A stretch of 64,000 nucleotides of DNA from Torreya grandis (lineage: Eukaryota > Streptophyta > Pinopsida > Cupressales > Taxaceae): NCBI GenBank assembly GCA_037957365.1, contig JARHVA010005485.1:650001-714000 (forward strand). Reading direction: 5' to 3'. A program made the translations under genes and the position numbers. The notes beneath the pieces are model-generated. The model was given only the letters and a program-made list of their open reading frames with translations, had not been told where the DNA came from and searched no databases. Shown piece by piece: positions 35,331-47,220 of the stretch. Numbering within the stretch: position 1 is the first letter of the stretch; each line of letters opens with the position of its first letter.

Positions 35331-36167
35331 ACCTGTGAGTGATGACTTTTTACCCGCGAGCTTCTTTGAATCAATACCCATGTCCAAACTGCCCTGCTCA
35401 GAAGTATCCAGCCACATCCACTGGGTTCTGTCCACCATCTCCTCCATAAACACCAAGGCTTTCCAGTTCTTAAGCCTGTCAAATATATCTATCTTCCGCT
35501 TAAGAACATGCATCTCCTTCCTGCTCATGTGACCAAGCCTACGAAGCCACGTCTCCGCAACAAAAGAACAATCAGTAATATAAACAAGTAGATAAAGGAT
35601 ACCTGTTTTCTTACCACCAGCTAATTCAAGTGCATCCGCTGTGAGAGTTCTTGTGCATCTCTCATCACCCAATCTTTCTGAAGAAATTAGCCATATCTCC
35701 AAACCTGGGACCTGCATGACCTTCATCAACACCTGTGTGTTGGCCGCCTGCAATTTCAGCTTCACTTCCCCTTTGCCAATTCTTTGGCAAGGCTTACCAG
35801 CTCCTCTACCTAGAACTGCATCGAAAGAGGCAACCGAATCTTTTATCCAAGATTCAACTTTATCCAAGAAACCTCCAGGAACATCCTGTGCAATAACACC
35901 TGCAACATCTGCTTCTTCAGTTTCTTCATGCTGATCTGCTACCAACCAGCAATAATCTTTTACCTGCTCTTTCTTTCCATAGGACCGTGAGTGACCATCT
36001 GTGCTTTTCAACTCCTCCATTCTTAGCTTACTTTGATCTGTTGTTGCTCTACTCCCACTCGATCCAAAACCCCTGAGAGTGCCCTGTAACCAAACACAAA
36101 ACCTGCTTCCTCCAACCTTAGCTCTGATACCACTTGTTGGTATCAAGCTCAAGAACCTACAACCAAG
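35190..36167 (-). pseudogene. Truncated Ty1/copia polyprotein: gag end, protease, GAG-pre-integrase
   Basis: The open frame is 35190-36233 on the minus strand (347 residues), but its first residues come from LTR and primer site (WYQS is the primer site read as protein), so I start at the primer-site edge. Residues about 129-137 read WIKDSVASF, the copia protease site WILDSGAS with Gly changed to Val; residues 213-250 read LYLLVYITD, WLRRLGHMSRKEMHVLKRK, the GAG-pre-integrase block. The usual gag core, integrase and RT are missing. The end is a TDVG-rich tail from the palindrome array. The long open frame reflects youth; the protease would be inactive. Confidence 0.75.
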
Positions 36168-36187
36168 GCTCTGATACCACTTGTTGG
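36121..36187 (-). repeat. Duplicated primer-binding site in element D
   Basis: The 20 bp GCTCTGATACCACTTGTTGG occur at 36121-36140 and again at 36168-36187. Both contain the complement of the initiator-Met primer site. Only the second abuts the LTR with the normal 2-bp gap, so it is the functional one. The 47-bp duplication includes the first bases of the LTR end. Confidence 0.85.
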
Positions 36188-37357
36188 GAGGATGTAAACC
36201 GAAAGCACACAATTTGATTACCAAACCAAGCAACTTAATATGCAGAAATTAACCAGATTCACCAAGTAACTAGAATTCAGAATAACACATGATATGAGAG
36301 ACAATACACAAATTGTATTAACACTTTATACAGAAAAGAATACAATAAAGAAGATGCCACTTCTTCTCCACCACCTTACAGAGGTTTCCCACACCTCAAG
36401 TGAACAGTAATTCTTCTCCCCAAAGCTCTCCCTCTCACAGGTCCCAACACCCAACTCAAATACAGAGTTGGTGTTCACCTCCCGTGCTCCATGCACAACA
36501 CAAGTGCTCCACGCACTCCACAAGCACTCCACGTGCTCCACAAGTACTCAAGGTACTTCAAGTAGATCTCCCATGAATCTGCAACAACCTGCAATTCAAC
36601 AGACCATACTTATGGAAGGAACTCCCTTGCCTTCCTCTTGCTCTATCCGAGTACACACCTGTACTCCAAGTAGATCCTGCCTGATACTGCTCCCTGTTGT
36701 GTTGCTGTCTATATGACCTTGCACACCTGCAAATCAAACAACGGTTCTGCTCACCTGTGAACCTCGACCTTGCATACACATACACCTGCAGATCAAGGAT
36801 CTTACTTACCATGTAGATCTCCTATATAGGCCATGCAACTGTGACCAAGATCCTACACTCCTGAAGAACCCAGCTGGCTCTCCAATCCAGCACCAACACA
36901 CCTGGTACTGTGGCACTAGGAAGAACGCACCATTGCTCTACCTCACACATAGAAGGAGCTTATAATTATGCTCTCTTACTCCCTAGCACACTTTTCCAAT
37001 ACAACCATGAGTCTATTATATAGATCTCATCCAAACAATGATTAGACATCTAATTACCATAATTAGATCCGCAGCTATGAGTCTAAAATTAGCACTCATC
37101 ATGCAAACACTTGGTTCGTCAACCCACTGCCCGTAATTAACTCGCAATCGAACCACACAGGCGACTGACGTCGGTCCCTGTCTGCCTGGGGTCGCCGACG
37201 CCGACCGATATATGACCGACGTCGGTTGCCTTCCTGTCTTACCCTGCCGACGCCGGTTGGCCAGACCAACGCCAAACACTTCTGACACTTCGGCAACTCA
37301 TTCTGCAACCTCCTCCATGTCTGCATCAGTGAAGCTTTTAGCTCCACAATCCTAACA
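36182..37357 (-). repeat. Element D LTR, right copy (5' LTR in element sense)
   Basis: 1176 bp, no indel against the left LTR. Differences seen include CCGG/CCGA and GCGG/GCAG near its start, ACACAC/ACGCAC, CAACGAT/CAAGGAT and a small cluster near 37140-37170. It would drive transcription of the element on the minus strand. Confidence 0.95.
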
Positions 37358-38745
37358 TACATAATCCCACAAAGATCTAAGAATGTTCATGAAGGAGTTT
37401 GACATGTTTGGAGACCTTTATGAAGTTTTTAGATTTGTAAAATGTCATGAGGAATAATTTTTAAATCATATAGTGTAAAGCAAACCTAAGGACTTGTATC
37501 CATATATGGTGAATGAGCTTAAGGGACAAGTTTCCTTAAAAACCCCAAAATAGAGCCCTAGTTAATTTTGATGATTCAATATGATAAGAAAACATAGTGT
37601 CTAGGTGGTTTTATATTTTTCCCTCTTGTATCCTTCATGAATGGGTATTATATTAAAAAATGAGAGTGGGTGTTTGGTACCACAATTGATGTAAAGAATG
37701 CTCCAAAATCACATAATTGTTCACTGTAACATTTCAGTATTTACTACAATACTTTAAGTTTCATGTGACCTTATCATCCAAAGAAGCATGAAGGAGTATA
37801 TATGCACGATAAGTTATCCTATGAAGGTAAGGTATGAAATAGTGTTTCAAATAACATCAAGGTGAGATGGAATACAATGTCTTTATTTTGACCACCACCT
37901 AGAGTTGCACCATTGCTCTTAAGGAGACTACCTACAACCTGATTGTAGGTACCTCTAGTATCATAAGTCAAACCTCAAAGATTAAACCTGAATACATGAT
38001 CATTGGTTGATTGAAAATAGTTTAAGGAAATAAAATTAATCATATATTGTGTGATATAAGTTTTATATGTTGGTAATTCATCTACAAGATCCCTTTTACC
38101 TCAACAAGGTCAACTACAGTTGAGTATAGTTAACAATGTTCTAAGGTATGACTGTCTTGGTGATTGTCCTAACAAATGAATGATGTGAAGTGACTTAAAT
38201 GAATATGAGATGATATTTATGACTTAAATAAGGTATTTATGCATTGTATACAATATATAAGACAAAATATACAATTGCAGAGGTGAAACAAAAAATATAG
38301 TCAAAACCTATCAACATTATCTAGTTAAGATGAAGCCTTGTCTTGAAGAGATAAAAAAGGAAGTTGGGTGTGGACATGCTTGAAAGAGACTCCATAGTAT
38401 AAGGATAGTTTCATGATAATCCCAACAATGAAATGGGATGATAAATGTTATAAAGATAACATAAAATCCACACACATGTATAAAGCTTGCACAATCATCA
38501 TACTAAAGGTTGGTCCTAGCTTTTGTGAGATTTAAAAAATTTGTTGATGAGATAAAACCCTAAAAGTTTTTGTTTAAGGTATCCATGACCTATTAAATCC
38601 TATAATGTATTAAAATCACTTGAGAGAATAGGGGTAGAACCCTCTATTCTAATTTAGATAGAGATCACTCTAAGAATATTAAAACCCTATAGGTTTAGAA
38701 AGTAAGGTAAAAAGAATGAATTGAAAGGAATTAAAACTTTTTATG

Positions 38746-41516
38746 AGGGTTTCATGAGCTTTTTTATTAATAAATGAACATATGGAAGGATTCATATATG
38801 CTTGATACCAAATATGGTGGTCCAAACCTATTGGGTCTTAACTAGGTTTAAAGCCTAAAATAAGGTCTAATACCACTTATAGTGCTAGGGGAGCATTCCA
38901 AACCATTTAAACGCCTAATTTTTGAGTCATAAGGTGTTTTTGAGCTTGAATAATGTAGAGGAAACCACATGGAACCCATTTATTGGATCATATCAACTCA
39001 AGCTTGTGAAAAATGAAAAGAATAGCTTGAGAAAGCAACTTTGGAAGATTATAACTATAGGGACACATAACATGGGAGTTGAAGGAGATAAGAGGTGTTG
39101 AATAGGGTCCCAAAAAATGTTCTGTTTGAATTTGTTCATGTTTTTGATGCCAATACTTTATGAACAAACCTTAAGGGTGAAAACTACTCTAAACCCTCTA
39201 AAACCCTTTCTAAGGACCTGATTAGAAAGATGAAGGAGAGTCATCTAGGAAAGATATAATGATCATTAAAGTGATTTTATCTTGTAGAGGACTCCCTAGG
39301 TATCCTTCCCATTCATTTGGATTTATCCCTACTTGTATGAACAAGGTGTAAAATGGATTTGTTTAACTATTTTTGGTGTTTTACATGTACAAAAAGGTTT
39401 TAAAGGATGAAAGTCACTTTATAATTTAGTATGGGACTTAATATAACCTATAATACTCATTTTTTGCTTCATCAAAGCTCAAAATTTCCTCTACTAACAC
39501 CTTCCTCTTAACTAGTCCAAACTGGCATAGTGAATAAGGAATGACCACCAAATGAAAAGATGAAAAATATAAGAGGGAGGCCTTTTAAGGTCTGATTGAT
39601 GTATTTAAGAGAATTAGGGATATTTAAAAGTGTCATAAACTCCATGGCATTTATTAAATATAAAACTAAAGTACACCTTGGTGCCAAATGTGAAGGGTGA
39701 GTGAAAGAGTGATTGTGACTATAGGCAATGAGAACACTTGGTTAGAACAATATTGATGATTAGGGACACCTCAAATTCATGTAAAAGATTTTATAACCCT
39801 TACCTCTCATTAAAATCATCTCATTTATCCCTAGTCTAATGTGGAGCATTTCAAGAGGGCCAAATGTTGAAGTCACTTTATAGGCAAGTAAATGAAGAGT
39901 CCTACACCACATCTCAAGAGCTTTATGCCTTTGAGGTAAATTTGTCCTATGATAAATTGTATGGTATTTTAAATATTTTATTCTCATGCATATGTAACTC
40001 ATCCTCTGATCTTGACACATGTTCTAGTGACTGTTGGACTTCATTCTCTTCTCTCCTCTCTCAAATTCTATAAGTGGTAGCCATTTTGACTCTTGTAGAC
40101 TAATTCCACACCATGTATGCAAAATTCATAATATTTTTGACATTTTAATTTGATTTATAACAATAAAAAAATCATTTTTGAGTTAACATATAATATTTTC
40201 AAAGTGTGTGAAGATATGTATAGTGAATAGTTAAGAGATATCCATTTATCCTTGTTTTCTCTCAATCCTTCCATGTTTGATACAAGTTGTTTCACTCTAG
40301 TAGGTAATATGAAGTGTTTTAAGTTGCATGGCTCTATTTTAAAGTGTAAAATGAGTTTTATATTCTTAAAATTACCCATGGTTCACTTACCTTTGATAGT
40401 CTTCATGCATATCACCTCGATATTGAAATATTAATGTTAGAGCACCCTATGACTTTGAAGCTAGTGTTGTAGGTCTTATTTCTTAGCAAAATAAATATGA
40501 TGGTCTTAAGGAAATACTTCTCATGTATCACTCCCTTATATTAGTTTAATTTAATGAAAACATATATCCCTTTTCATACAATAAATTAGTTAATTAGGTG
40601 ATAAGCATTTCAAGGTAAATTAAAGGAGCTAACCCTTAAATCTAGAAGTCTAGTTCTACTATAGGTAAACCCACATACCTATAATTATTCCCATATTACC
40701 CAAATATAGAGGAGGCTTGAAAAACTTCCTCTAGGGTGTAAGATTTGGTGACAACAATTACCTCCAACTTAAATGACCAATAAAATAGAGTGACTTTATA
40801 AAAAAAAATGGGAGGAAGGAGTTTATCTTGGACATAATATGAAGAAAGACATTGTGATTTTACATTGTCACTTACACCATAAAATTATTTTTTCTTGAAA
40901 ATTTTATGTAAAAAATGTGGGATTTGATAATCAATCATGGGTTTTGAGTGAGTTATGACTCTTTCACCTTATAAAACCCTTCGATCCCAAAATATAAAAT
41001 TAAAGCCATTCCAACATAAATTCCACCTTTAAAACATGGTTTTTTTAATTAAAATTTGATAATGTATGTACAATGCTAAGCCCCAAAACTATAATATGTG
41101 AATATTAAATATAAAAATTAGATTATTTTAACTTACAAATACAAGTCCACATCAAACCATGGTTCTTAACAAATCCATGATTGGCCCATATATAAACTGT
41201 TCTCTGTATTATGGGGTGAAGTCCCTCAAAATTTGAGCATGAGGATAACATTTCATTAGCTAGATCGATTCATTTAAATTATAACGGTTTCAAAGTACAA
41301 TAACTATTAAATAATAATTACATAACAAAAAATAATTACATTAAATACAACAAACAAAAAATGTGCATGATAACGTTTAGAGGCCTCTCCCTTCCACCTG
41401 ACTATGGTAGCCAAATAGATCTTTTATCTTCTCAAGCATTCCCTATCTCCCCTCATTGTGCTCTTCTCATTCTTTCTTGTGTCATGGATGTTTCTCCCAC
41501 TGTAATACACTAATAC

Positions 41517-41520
<4 letters not shown>
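38746..41520. other. AT-rich DNA with no recognisable gene
   Basis: No LTR, coding domain or strong repeat could be identified on either strand. The overlapping frames at 39760-40073 and 40155-40434 are on opposite strands with no family features. Confidence 0.4.

Positions 41521-41558
<38 letters not shown>
41521..41558. repeat. (TA)19 microsatellite
   Basis: Uninterrupted TA repeat just left of the fold-back array; a second short TATATATA lies at 41571-41580. Confidence 0.95.
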
Positions 41559-41561
<3 letters not shown>

Positions 41562-41580
41562 CAATACTACTTATATATAT

Positions 41581-42897
41581 AATAAGGCTCTATGTCATAA
41601 TGTAGTAGACAAAAACATAACGGTAAAAAATGTAGTAGTAAAAACGTAGTATGACAAAAATGTAATATGGTAAACATGTCATGAGGATAAAACATAGCGA
41701 AGAAAACTATAGCAGTATTGGTAATGTCACAAAAATGTCATGAAGAGCATAATTGGGACATTTTAGTGATTATCACATTGTTTATTTATTATCTAGTTCA
41801 TTTTGGTGATAGTAGTTAACATTTCATGGTGGAAAAGTAATGTACCAAATTTACAAACTAAATAAAAGAGGAAAATATGATTTTGTGAGTTTGGACCTTT
41901 AGTTGAAAGTTATGTCATCTTCTATGTGAGTGCATCCTTTATTATGTTTTAGTCCTATGATGTTTTATCCTCATTACATTTTTTCCATGCTACATTTTTT
42001 GTCTGCTACTTTTTAGTAGGATGCCTTCTATGTGATAACGTAGTGGATGAAAACATAGTGGTAAAAAATGTAGTTGTAAAAACATAGTATGACAAAAAAG
42101 TCATAAGTATAAAACATAATAAGGAAAAATGTAGTGGTATTGATAATGTCACAAAAATGTTGTGAAGAGCATAATTGGGACATTTAGTGATTATCACATT
42201 TTTTATTTATTTTCTAGTTCATTTTGGTGATATTAGTTAACATTTCATGGTGGAAAAGTAATGCACTAAATTTACAAGCTAGATAACAAAGGAAATTTTG
42301 TGTGTTTTGACCTTTAGTTGAAAGTTGTGTCATATTTTGTGTGATCGCATCCTTTACTATGTTTTGTTCCTGTAATGTTTTATCCTCACTACATTTTTTC
42401 TATTCTACATTTTAATCTCACTACATTTTTTTTGTAACTTTTTAGTAGGATTCATATAAGGCTCTAAGTGATAATGTAGTAGACAAAAACATTATAGTAA
42501 AAAATGCAGTGGTAAAAATGTAGTATGACAATAATATCATGAGGTTAAAATGTAGTAAGAAAAAATTTAGCAGTATTGGTAATGTCACAAAAATGTTGTG
42601 AAGAGTATAATTAGGAAATTTTAGTGATTATCACATTGTTTCTTTGTTTCTAGTTCATTTTGGTGATAGTAGTTAACATTTCATGGTGGAAAAGTAATGC
42701 ACCAAATTTACAAGTTAAATAATAGAGGAAAATGTGATGTTGTGAGTTTAGGTCTTTAGTTGAAGGTTTTGTCATCTTCTATGTGAGTGCATCCTTTACT
42801 ATGTTTTTTTCCTATAATGTTTTATCCTCACTAAATTGTATCCTCGCTATGTTTTTCATGCTACATTTTTGTCCATTACTTTTTAGTAAGATGCCTA
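41581..42897. repeat. Three tandem copies of a ~440-bp fold-back unit
   Basis: Units at about 41581-42020, 42021-42455 and 42456-42897. Each starts with repeated words like AAAAATGTAGTAGTAAAAAC and GATAAAACAT and ends with their complements (ATGTTTTATCCTCA, CTACATTTTTT, GTCTGCTACTTTTTAGTAGG), so each unit has imperfect inverted ends of roughly 100 bp around a middle with TTCATTTTGGTGATA and CATTTCATGGTGGAAAAGTA. No coding capacity. It resembles a fold-back or MITE-type DNA element amplified in tandem. The flanking TA arrays suit a TA-targeting element, but that link is inference. Confidence 0.75.
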
Positions 42898-42898
42898 T

Positions 42899-43013
<115 letters not shown>

Positions 43014-44145
43014 CATTATTAATATATAATATTAGTTTATATATTAATATTATATTTATTAATTATAAATTCATGCATGAATTTTGAAAACTCACCATGG
43101 TTTATAGTTAATAGATGGCTCTTTGCTTTCAATGTTTTCATTATCATCCTAGTTGCATGTCATATATTTTACTATCTGAATGTATGTATGCAAACTATGT
43201 GATTTAAAAATTATATTAGTTTAAATTATACTATCATTAAAGGCATGTAAACATCTGAGATATAGAACCATGTGGATTCATTTCAATTAATTTACACAGA
43301 ATCAACATCGGCCCTCCATTGGAAAATTTAGATTTGATAGCAAATAGTGCATTTCCAATAATAACAATAATATTTTAGAACATGGAATCCACTGGGAATA
43401 AATCAATTGTGATGTTACAATAACTTTACCACTACTTAGATCTACTTACATTTTTCCAACTAATTCTTAAAATAAAATACAGTTGTGTATAGTAGGTAAG
43501 TATAGGATGGTTTGCCATAGTTTTTCCACAACTTCTTGGTATACCCTTCTATAAAACACAAAAACTAGTAAAATCAACTCATTATCTTTTGGTAGAATAT
43601 ATCCCTAGATATGTAGAAATTATGATGAGTAAATTAAGCATAAACCTAGACACAAACCTAAGTCATTAGTGCCTCTGTAGTTGGTAATAGTTTGCTCTCT
43701 AAGATATAATATTTAATTAAATGTCTTCATCCCCGCTTTTTGTATTCTCGGTAATTTTTGTGTGGATCAGAGAAGTTCATCAATTTGCATGAAATGTAGA
43801 TATAGGTAGACTAAAATAAAATATATTTTCTTGAATTTTGGAGTCCTATCAAATCTCTATGCCCAACTTAAATTAGGCAATCTCTTTCTTAAAATAATAA
43901 ACTAAGTCTAAATTAATAAGACATCTAGGGTATGCCAGTGCTAGGTGTGTTTCTATAATGGAATCAATATCCCTAAGAAATTAATTGTAACACTCCTTTT
44001 ATTTTAGTAGAAAACATTATGTTTAATTACAATACTACATCATGATTTTTCATGGATTATTTTACTTTATTTTTCCAAAAGGAGAAAAGTGAAATACTGA
44101 GTCGGTATCCATACAAATTAACTTTGGTTTACTACTCACTTCTTT

Positions 44146-44346
44146 TCATGGCTTATGTTGGGTTTGGATTATGGTGCTTAGTGGAAAATTGGTGTAATAA
44201 GGTTTCATGAAAGCATATGCTAACATTACATGAGAAATTACATGATTCCCTATGTTTGTGGCTCTATAAATAGCAAAGAAGGTACCAATCCTAATAAATC
44301 TATGATAGAATTTTTCATTCTTTTTCCACACTGATATTCTATTCAT
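44146..44346 (-). pseudogene. Small unrecognised frame in copy 1 of the 1.46-kb duplication
   Basis: 66 residues: contains KNEKFYHRFIRIGTFFAIYR and YAFMKPYYTNFPLSTIIQ. The equivalent frame in copy 2 (45617-45853) matches in position and sequence. I know no family with this pattern. Both may simply be inherited open sequence from the same ancestor. Confidence 0.3.
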
Positions 44347-45616
44347 GGAGATAATTTTACTTGGAGAAAAAAAGTAAAAAAGTATAAAAATCCTTACAAC
44401 ATCTCATTAGATGCTTTGCCTATTACCCTCTACACATTTTTGATATACATTTCATGTCAAAGTATAAAAATTATCACTCTTATTATTTGTTATCATTCTA
44501 CATCAAGAGATTGAAATTGAAAATTTAGCATGTTGGCATTAGAATGGGCCAAATAGTATATTCTTTATTTTTTCTCTTGTGAGATGAATATGGGGGATTC
44601 ACCCTACCATTGCATGTTATTTATTCTACCTATCTAAATATATGCATGAAAACTATGTGATTTTAAAATTCTATTAATTTAAATTATACTGTCATTAGAG
44701 GCATGCAAACAACTAAGACATAAAACCATGCAGATTCATTTCAAGAAATTTTCAGGGAATCAACATCATTGATTTTTTCCCTCCATTGGGCAATTTGGAT
44801 CTGATAGTAAAGAGTGTTTTTTCAATAATAATAATAATAAGATTTTATAATGTGGAAGCCATTGGAAATAAAGTCATTGTGATGTTATAATAATTTTATC
44901 ATTGTTCAAATATGTTTACATTTTTCCAACTAATGTTAAATAATAGAATACAACTATGTATAGCATGTAAGTATAGGATGGTTTTCCATATGTTTTCCAT
45001 AGCTAATTGGTATACCCTTCCATACAACACAAAAACTAGTAATATAAACTCATTATCTTTTGGTATAATGTATCCCCAGATAGGTAGAAATTGTGATAAG
45101 GAAAATGCACATAAACTTGGACATAAACCTAAGTCATTATCACCTCTATAGCTAGTAATAGTTCATTCTCTAAGCTAAAATCTTGAATTAAATGTCTTTA
45201 TCTCCAATTTTTATATGCTCAATATTTTTATCTAGATAAAAGGAGTTTGTCAATCTGCATAGAATGTAAATGTAGGTAGACTGAAATAAATGATATTGTC
45301 TCAAATTTTGGCTTCCTATAAAATATCTATGCCCAACTCAAAGTTGGCACTCCCTGTCCTATATTATTAAACTAAGTATAAATGAATAAGACATATGGGG
45401 TATGCCAACACCAGGTGTGTTTTTAGAATGTAATCAATATCCCTAAAAAATTAGCTATAGTACTCCTTTTATTTTAGTAAAAAAAAAATATGTCCAATTG
45501 TAATACTACATCATGCTTTTTCATGGATTATTTTACTTTGTTTTTACAAAAGGAGAAAGGCAAAATACTTAGTGGGTATCCATATAGATAAAATTTGGTT
45601 CACTGCTCACTTCTTT

Positions 45617-45853
45617 TCATGGATTATATTGTGGATGGATTGTGGCCCTTAGTGGAAAATTGGCATAATAAATTTTCATGAAAGCATATGTTGACATTAC
45701 ACAAGCACTTGCATGACTCTCTGTGTCTATGGCTCTCTGTAGTTTTGAACAAGCAACAATAGAAAAGAAGTTACCAATCCTAATAATTCTATGATCAACT
45801 TTTTCATTCTTATTCCACAATAATGTCCTATTCATGCAAATAATTTTTCTCAA
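45617..45853 (-). pseudogene. Small unrecognised frame in copy 2 of the 1.46-kb duplication
   Basis: 78 residues: contains MNRTLLWNKNEKVDHRIIRI, GNFFSIVACSKLQRAIDTES and TYAFMKIYYANFPLRATIHP. Relative to copy 1 it has extra residues in the middle (ACSKLQR region) with the frame kept on both sides, which is mildly suggestive of past coding. Function unknown. Confidence 0.3.
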
Positions 45854-46081
45854 AGAAAAAAATCCTTAAAATGTCTCTTGGATACTCTGCCTATTCCCAT
45901 CCACACATTTTTGTTATACATTTCACGTGAAAGTAGAAAAAGTAGCACTCTTATTATTTGTTATCATTCTACAATAGGAAACTAGAATTAAAAATTTAGC
46001 GTATTAGTATTGGAATGGGCCAAATAATATATTCTTTATTTTGTCTCTTGGGAGACTAATCTAGGGGATTTGCCCCACTAT

Positions 46082-46659
46082 ATAAGCCTCTGACTAATAA
46101 ATATATATGAAAATAAATTGCCTCTTACAATATGGCATTGATTAAAATAATATGCCTTATAAATTTAAATGGAAATTTTAAATAAAAGAAAATTGTATCT
46201 TATAATTCCACATGTATTAAATTAAAAGAGACATGTAGCTTAAAATTTCTCATCATTTAAATGATATGCAATCTAATTTCAAATTTAAATTGATTTAAGA
46301 AGAATTGGAAGAAAACTTTATTTCAAAGGTTACCATACACAATCTAAATGGGGTTATATTGATTTAAAATGTTTATTTAATTATAATTTTATATTTTTTC
46401 TATACATTTCTTTGTGAATAATTATTTTCGTTCAAACTTAATCATAGTTATATTTTAATTGACTTTCAAAATTTAAAATTTTATTATTTTTCAGATAATT
46501 TTTAATTTATTTTTCATATTATAAATCATTTTATTACAAGGTTATCTTAAAATCATGAAACTTGTGTTAATAAATTATTTTAAATTAGTTAAGTATTATG
46601 TATAATTATAGTTAAAAAGTGGTGTATAAAAAATTAAATATTTTTGTTAGATTTCTCTA
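46082..46659. other. Very AT-rich spacer
   Basis: No gene or repeat recognised. Upstream parts of the first Penelope-like copy, if they existed, are not readable here. Confidence 0.4.
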
Positions 46660-47220
46660 CATAGCAAATAGGGAGATCTATCCGAAAAAGCATTAAAGAT
46701 CATGTGGAAAATATATGATATAAAATTGAATATAGAATAAATAATAGTTAGTATTGGAAAAACATTCATACAAAATCAAATATTTTATTTGCATTGAGGA
46801 TAAAAAAACTACGTGCCATGGAAAATCATTATCAAAAGCACAAGATAAAAGAAGCCATGGAAATAGGAAGGCACACATAAATAAATAAGAAGACATGTAA
46901 ATCTTAATCAAACATGAAGACATATCATTAATAAATTTAAATTAAAAATAATTTTCAGTCAAAGGGGTGATTTCAATGAATTATTGAATATGTTAAAATA
47001 ATTATTTTATTTATAAAATATAAATAAAAGAAACATAATTAAGTATATATTAATTTTAATAATATTTTTCAATGTAGGTTAGCAGAACTTTATTAAAAAT
47101 AAAAAATTAAATGTATCAAAATATTAATTATTAATTTTTTGTTATAATTTTATTTAATTTTTCAATCACAATTACTAAGGTTACTCTCTCTTTTAATGAT
47201 TATAATAGTTACTTCCACTA
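46660..47220 (+). mobile_element. Penelope-like element, copy 1 (3' end only: endonuclease tail and 3' region)
   Basis: The plus strand at 46668 reads IGRSIRKSIKDHVENI, the end of a GIY-YIG endonuclease core (family block YIGxTGRSxKxRIxEH), and then KHKIKEAMEIGRHT (family block RKIKEAIEIxKxP). The AT-rich sequence after it (AGTCAAAGGGGTGATTTCAATGAAT through CTCTTTTAATGATTATAAT) recurs after copy 2 at about 49695-49970. So this is the 3' end of one copy lying head-to-tail before a longer one. RT is missing, as in 5'-truncated copies. Confidence 0.65.

Larger units (their letters stand above)
32888..37357 (-). mobile_element. Element D: young, deleted Ty1/copia element on the minus strand
   Basis: Two 1176-bp LTRs (32888-34063 and 36182-37357) without indels between them, ends TGTTGGG and CCTAACA, and a perfect 5-bp target duplication TACAT (32883-32887, 37358-37362). 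On the minus strand the right LTR is followed by AG and TGGTATCAGAGC (36168-36179), the primer site for initiator Met tRNA. Before the left LTR is the purine tract AAGTGGGAGAT (34064-34074). The 2118-bp interior carries only a gag end, protease and GAG-pre-integrase piece, so it depended on another element. By eye the LTRs differ at about 17 sites (about 1.4 percent), mostly transitions. It is the best preserved insertion in the window. Confidence 0.95.
31478..38743 (+). repeat. Element C 3' LTR, interrupted by element D
   Basis: The left part 31478-32887 and right part 37363-38743 together match the 5' LTR (25231-28026). At the junction the first copy reads GTGTGCATCTACAGGCTCCCAC, split by the insertion into CATCTACAT and TACATAATCCCAC here. 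This intact site elsewhere in the window is direct proof that element D inserted into an existing LTR. Confidence 0.8.
25231..38745 (+). mobile_element. Element C: gag-protease LTR element with 2.8-kb LTRs, split by element D
   Basis: Direct repeats 25231-28026 and 31478-38743 (the second minus the 4475-bp element D insertion) align along about 2.8 kb. The pieces on both sides of D match the first copy in order. Between them, on the plus strand, are a gag gene, a protease with intact DSG and an acidic open frame, but no reverse transcriptase, RNase H or integrase in 3.4 kb. This is the layout of a non-autonomous gag-bearing LTR element. LTR ends are approximate because the TG and CA ends are worn, and I could not identify a target duplication or a primer site with confidence. 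Confidence 0.7.
43154..46081. repeat. Tandem duplication of a 1.46-kb unit
   Basis: Copy 1 is about 43154-44613 and copy 2 about 44614-46081. The copies match in order throughout: AAACTATGTGATTT near the start, AGGATGGTTT-CCATA, AACACAAAAACTAGTAA, GGGTATGCCA-C, and GAATGGGCCAAATA at the end. Many substitutions and short indels separate them. It may be an old tandem retroelement or satellite-like unit; I recognise no LTR ends, primer site or domain. Confidence 0.8.
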
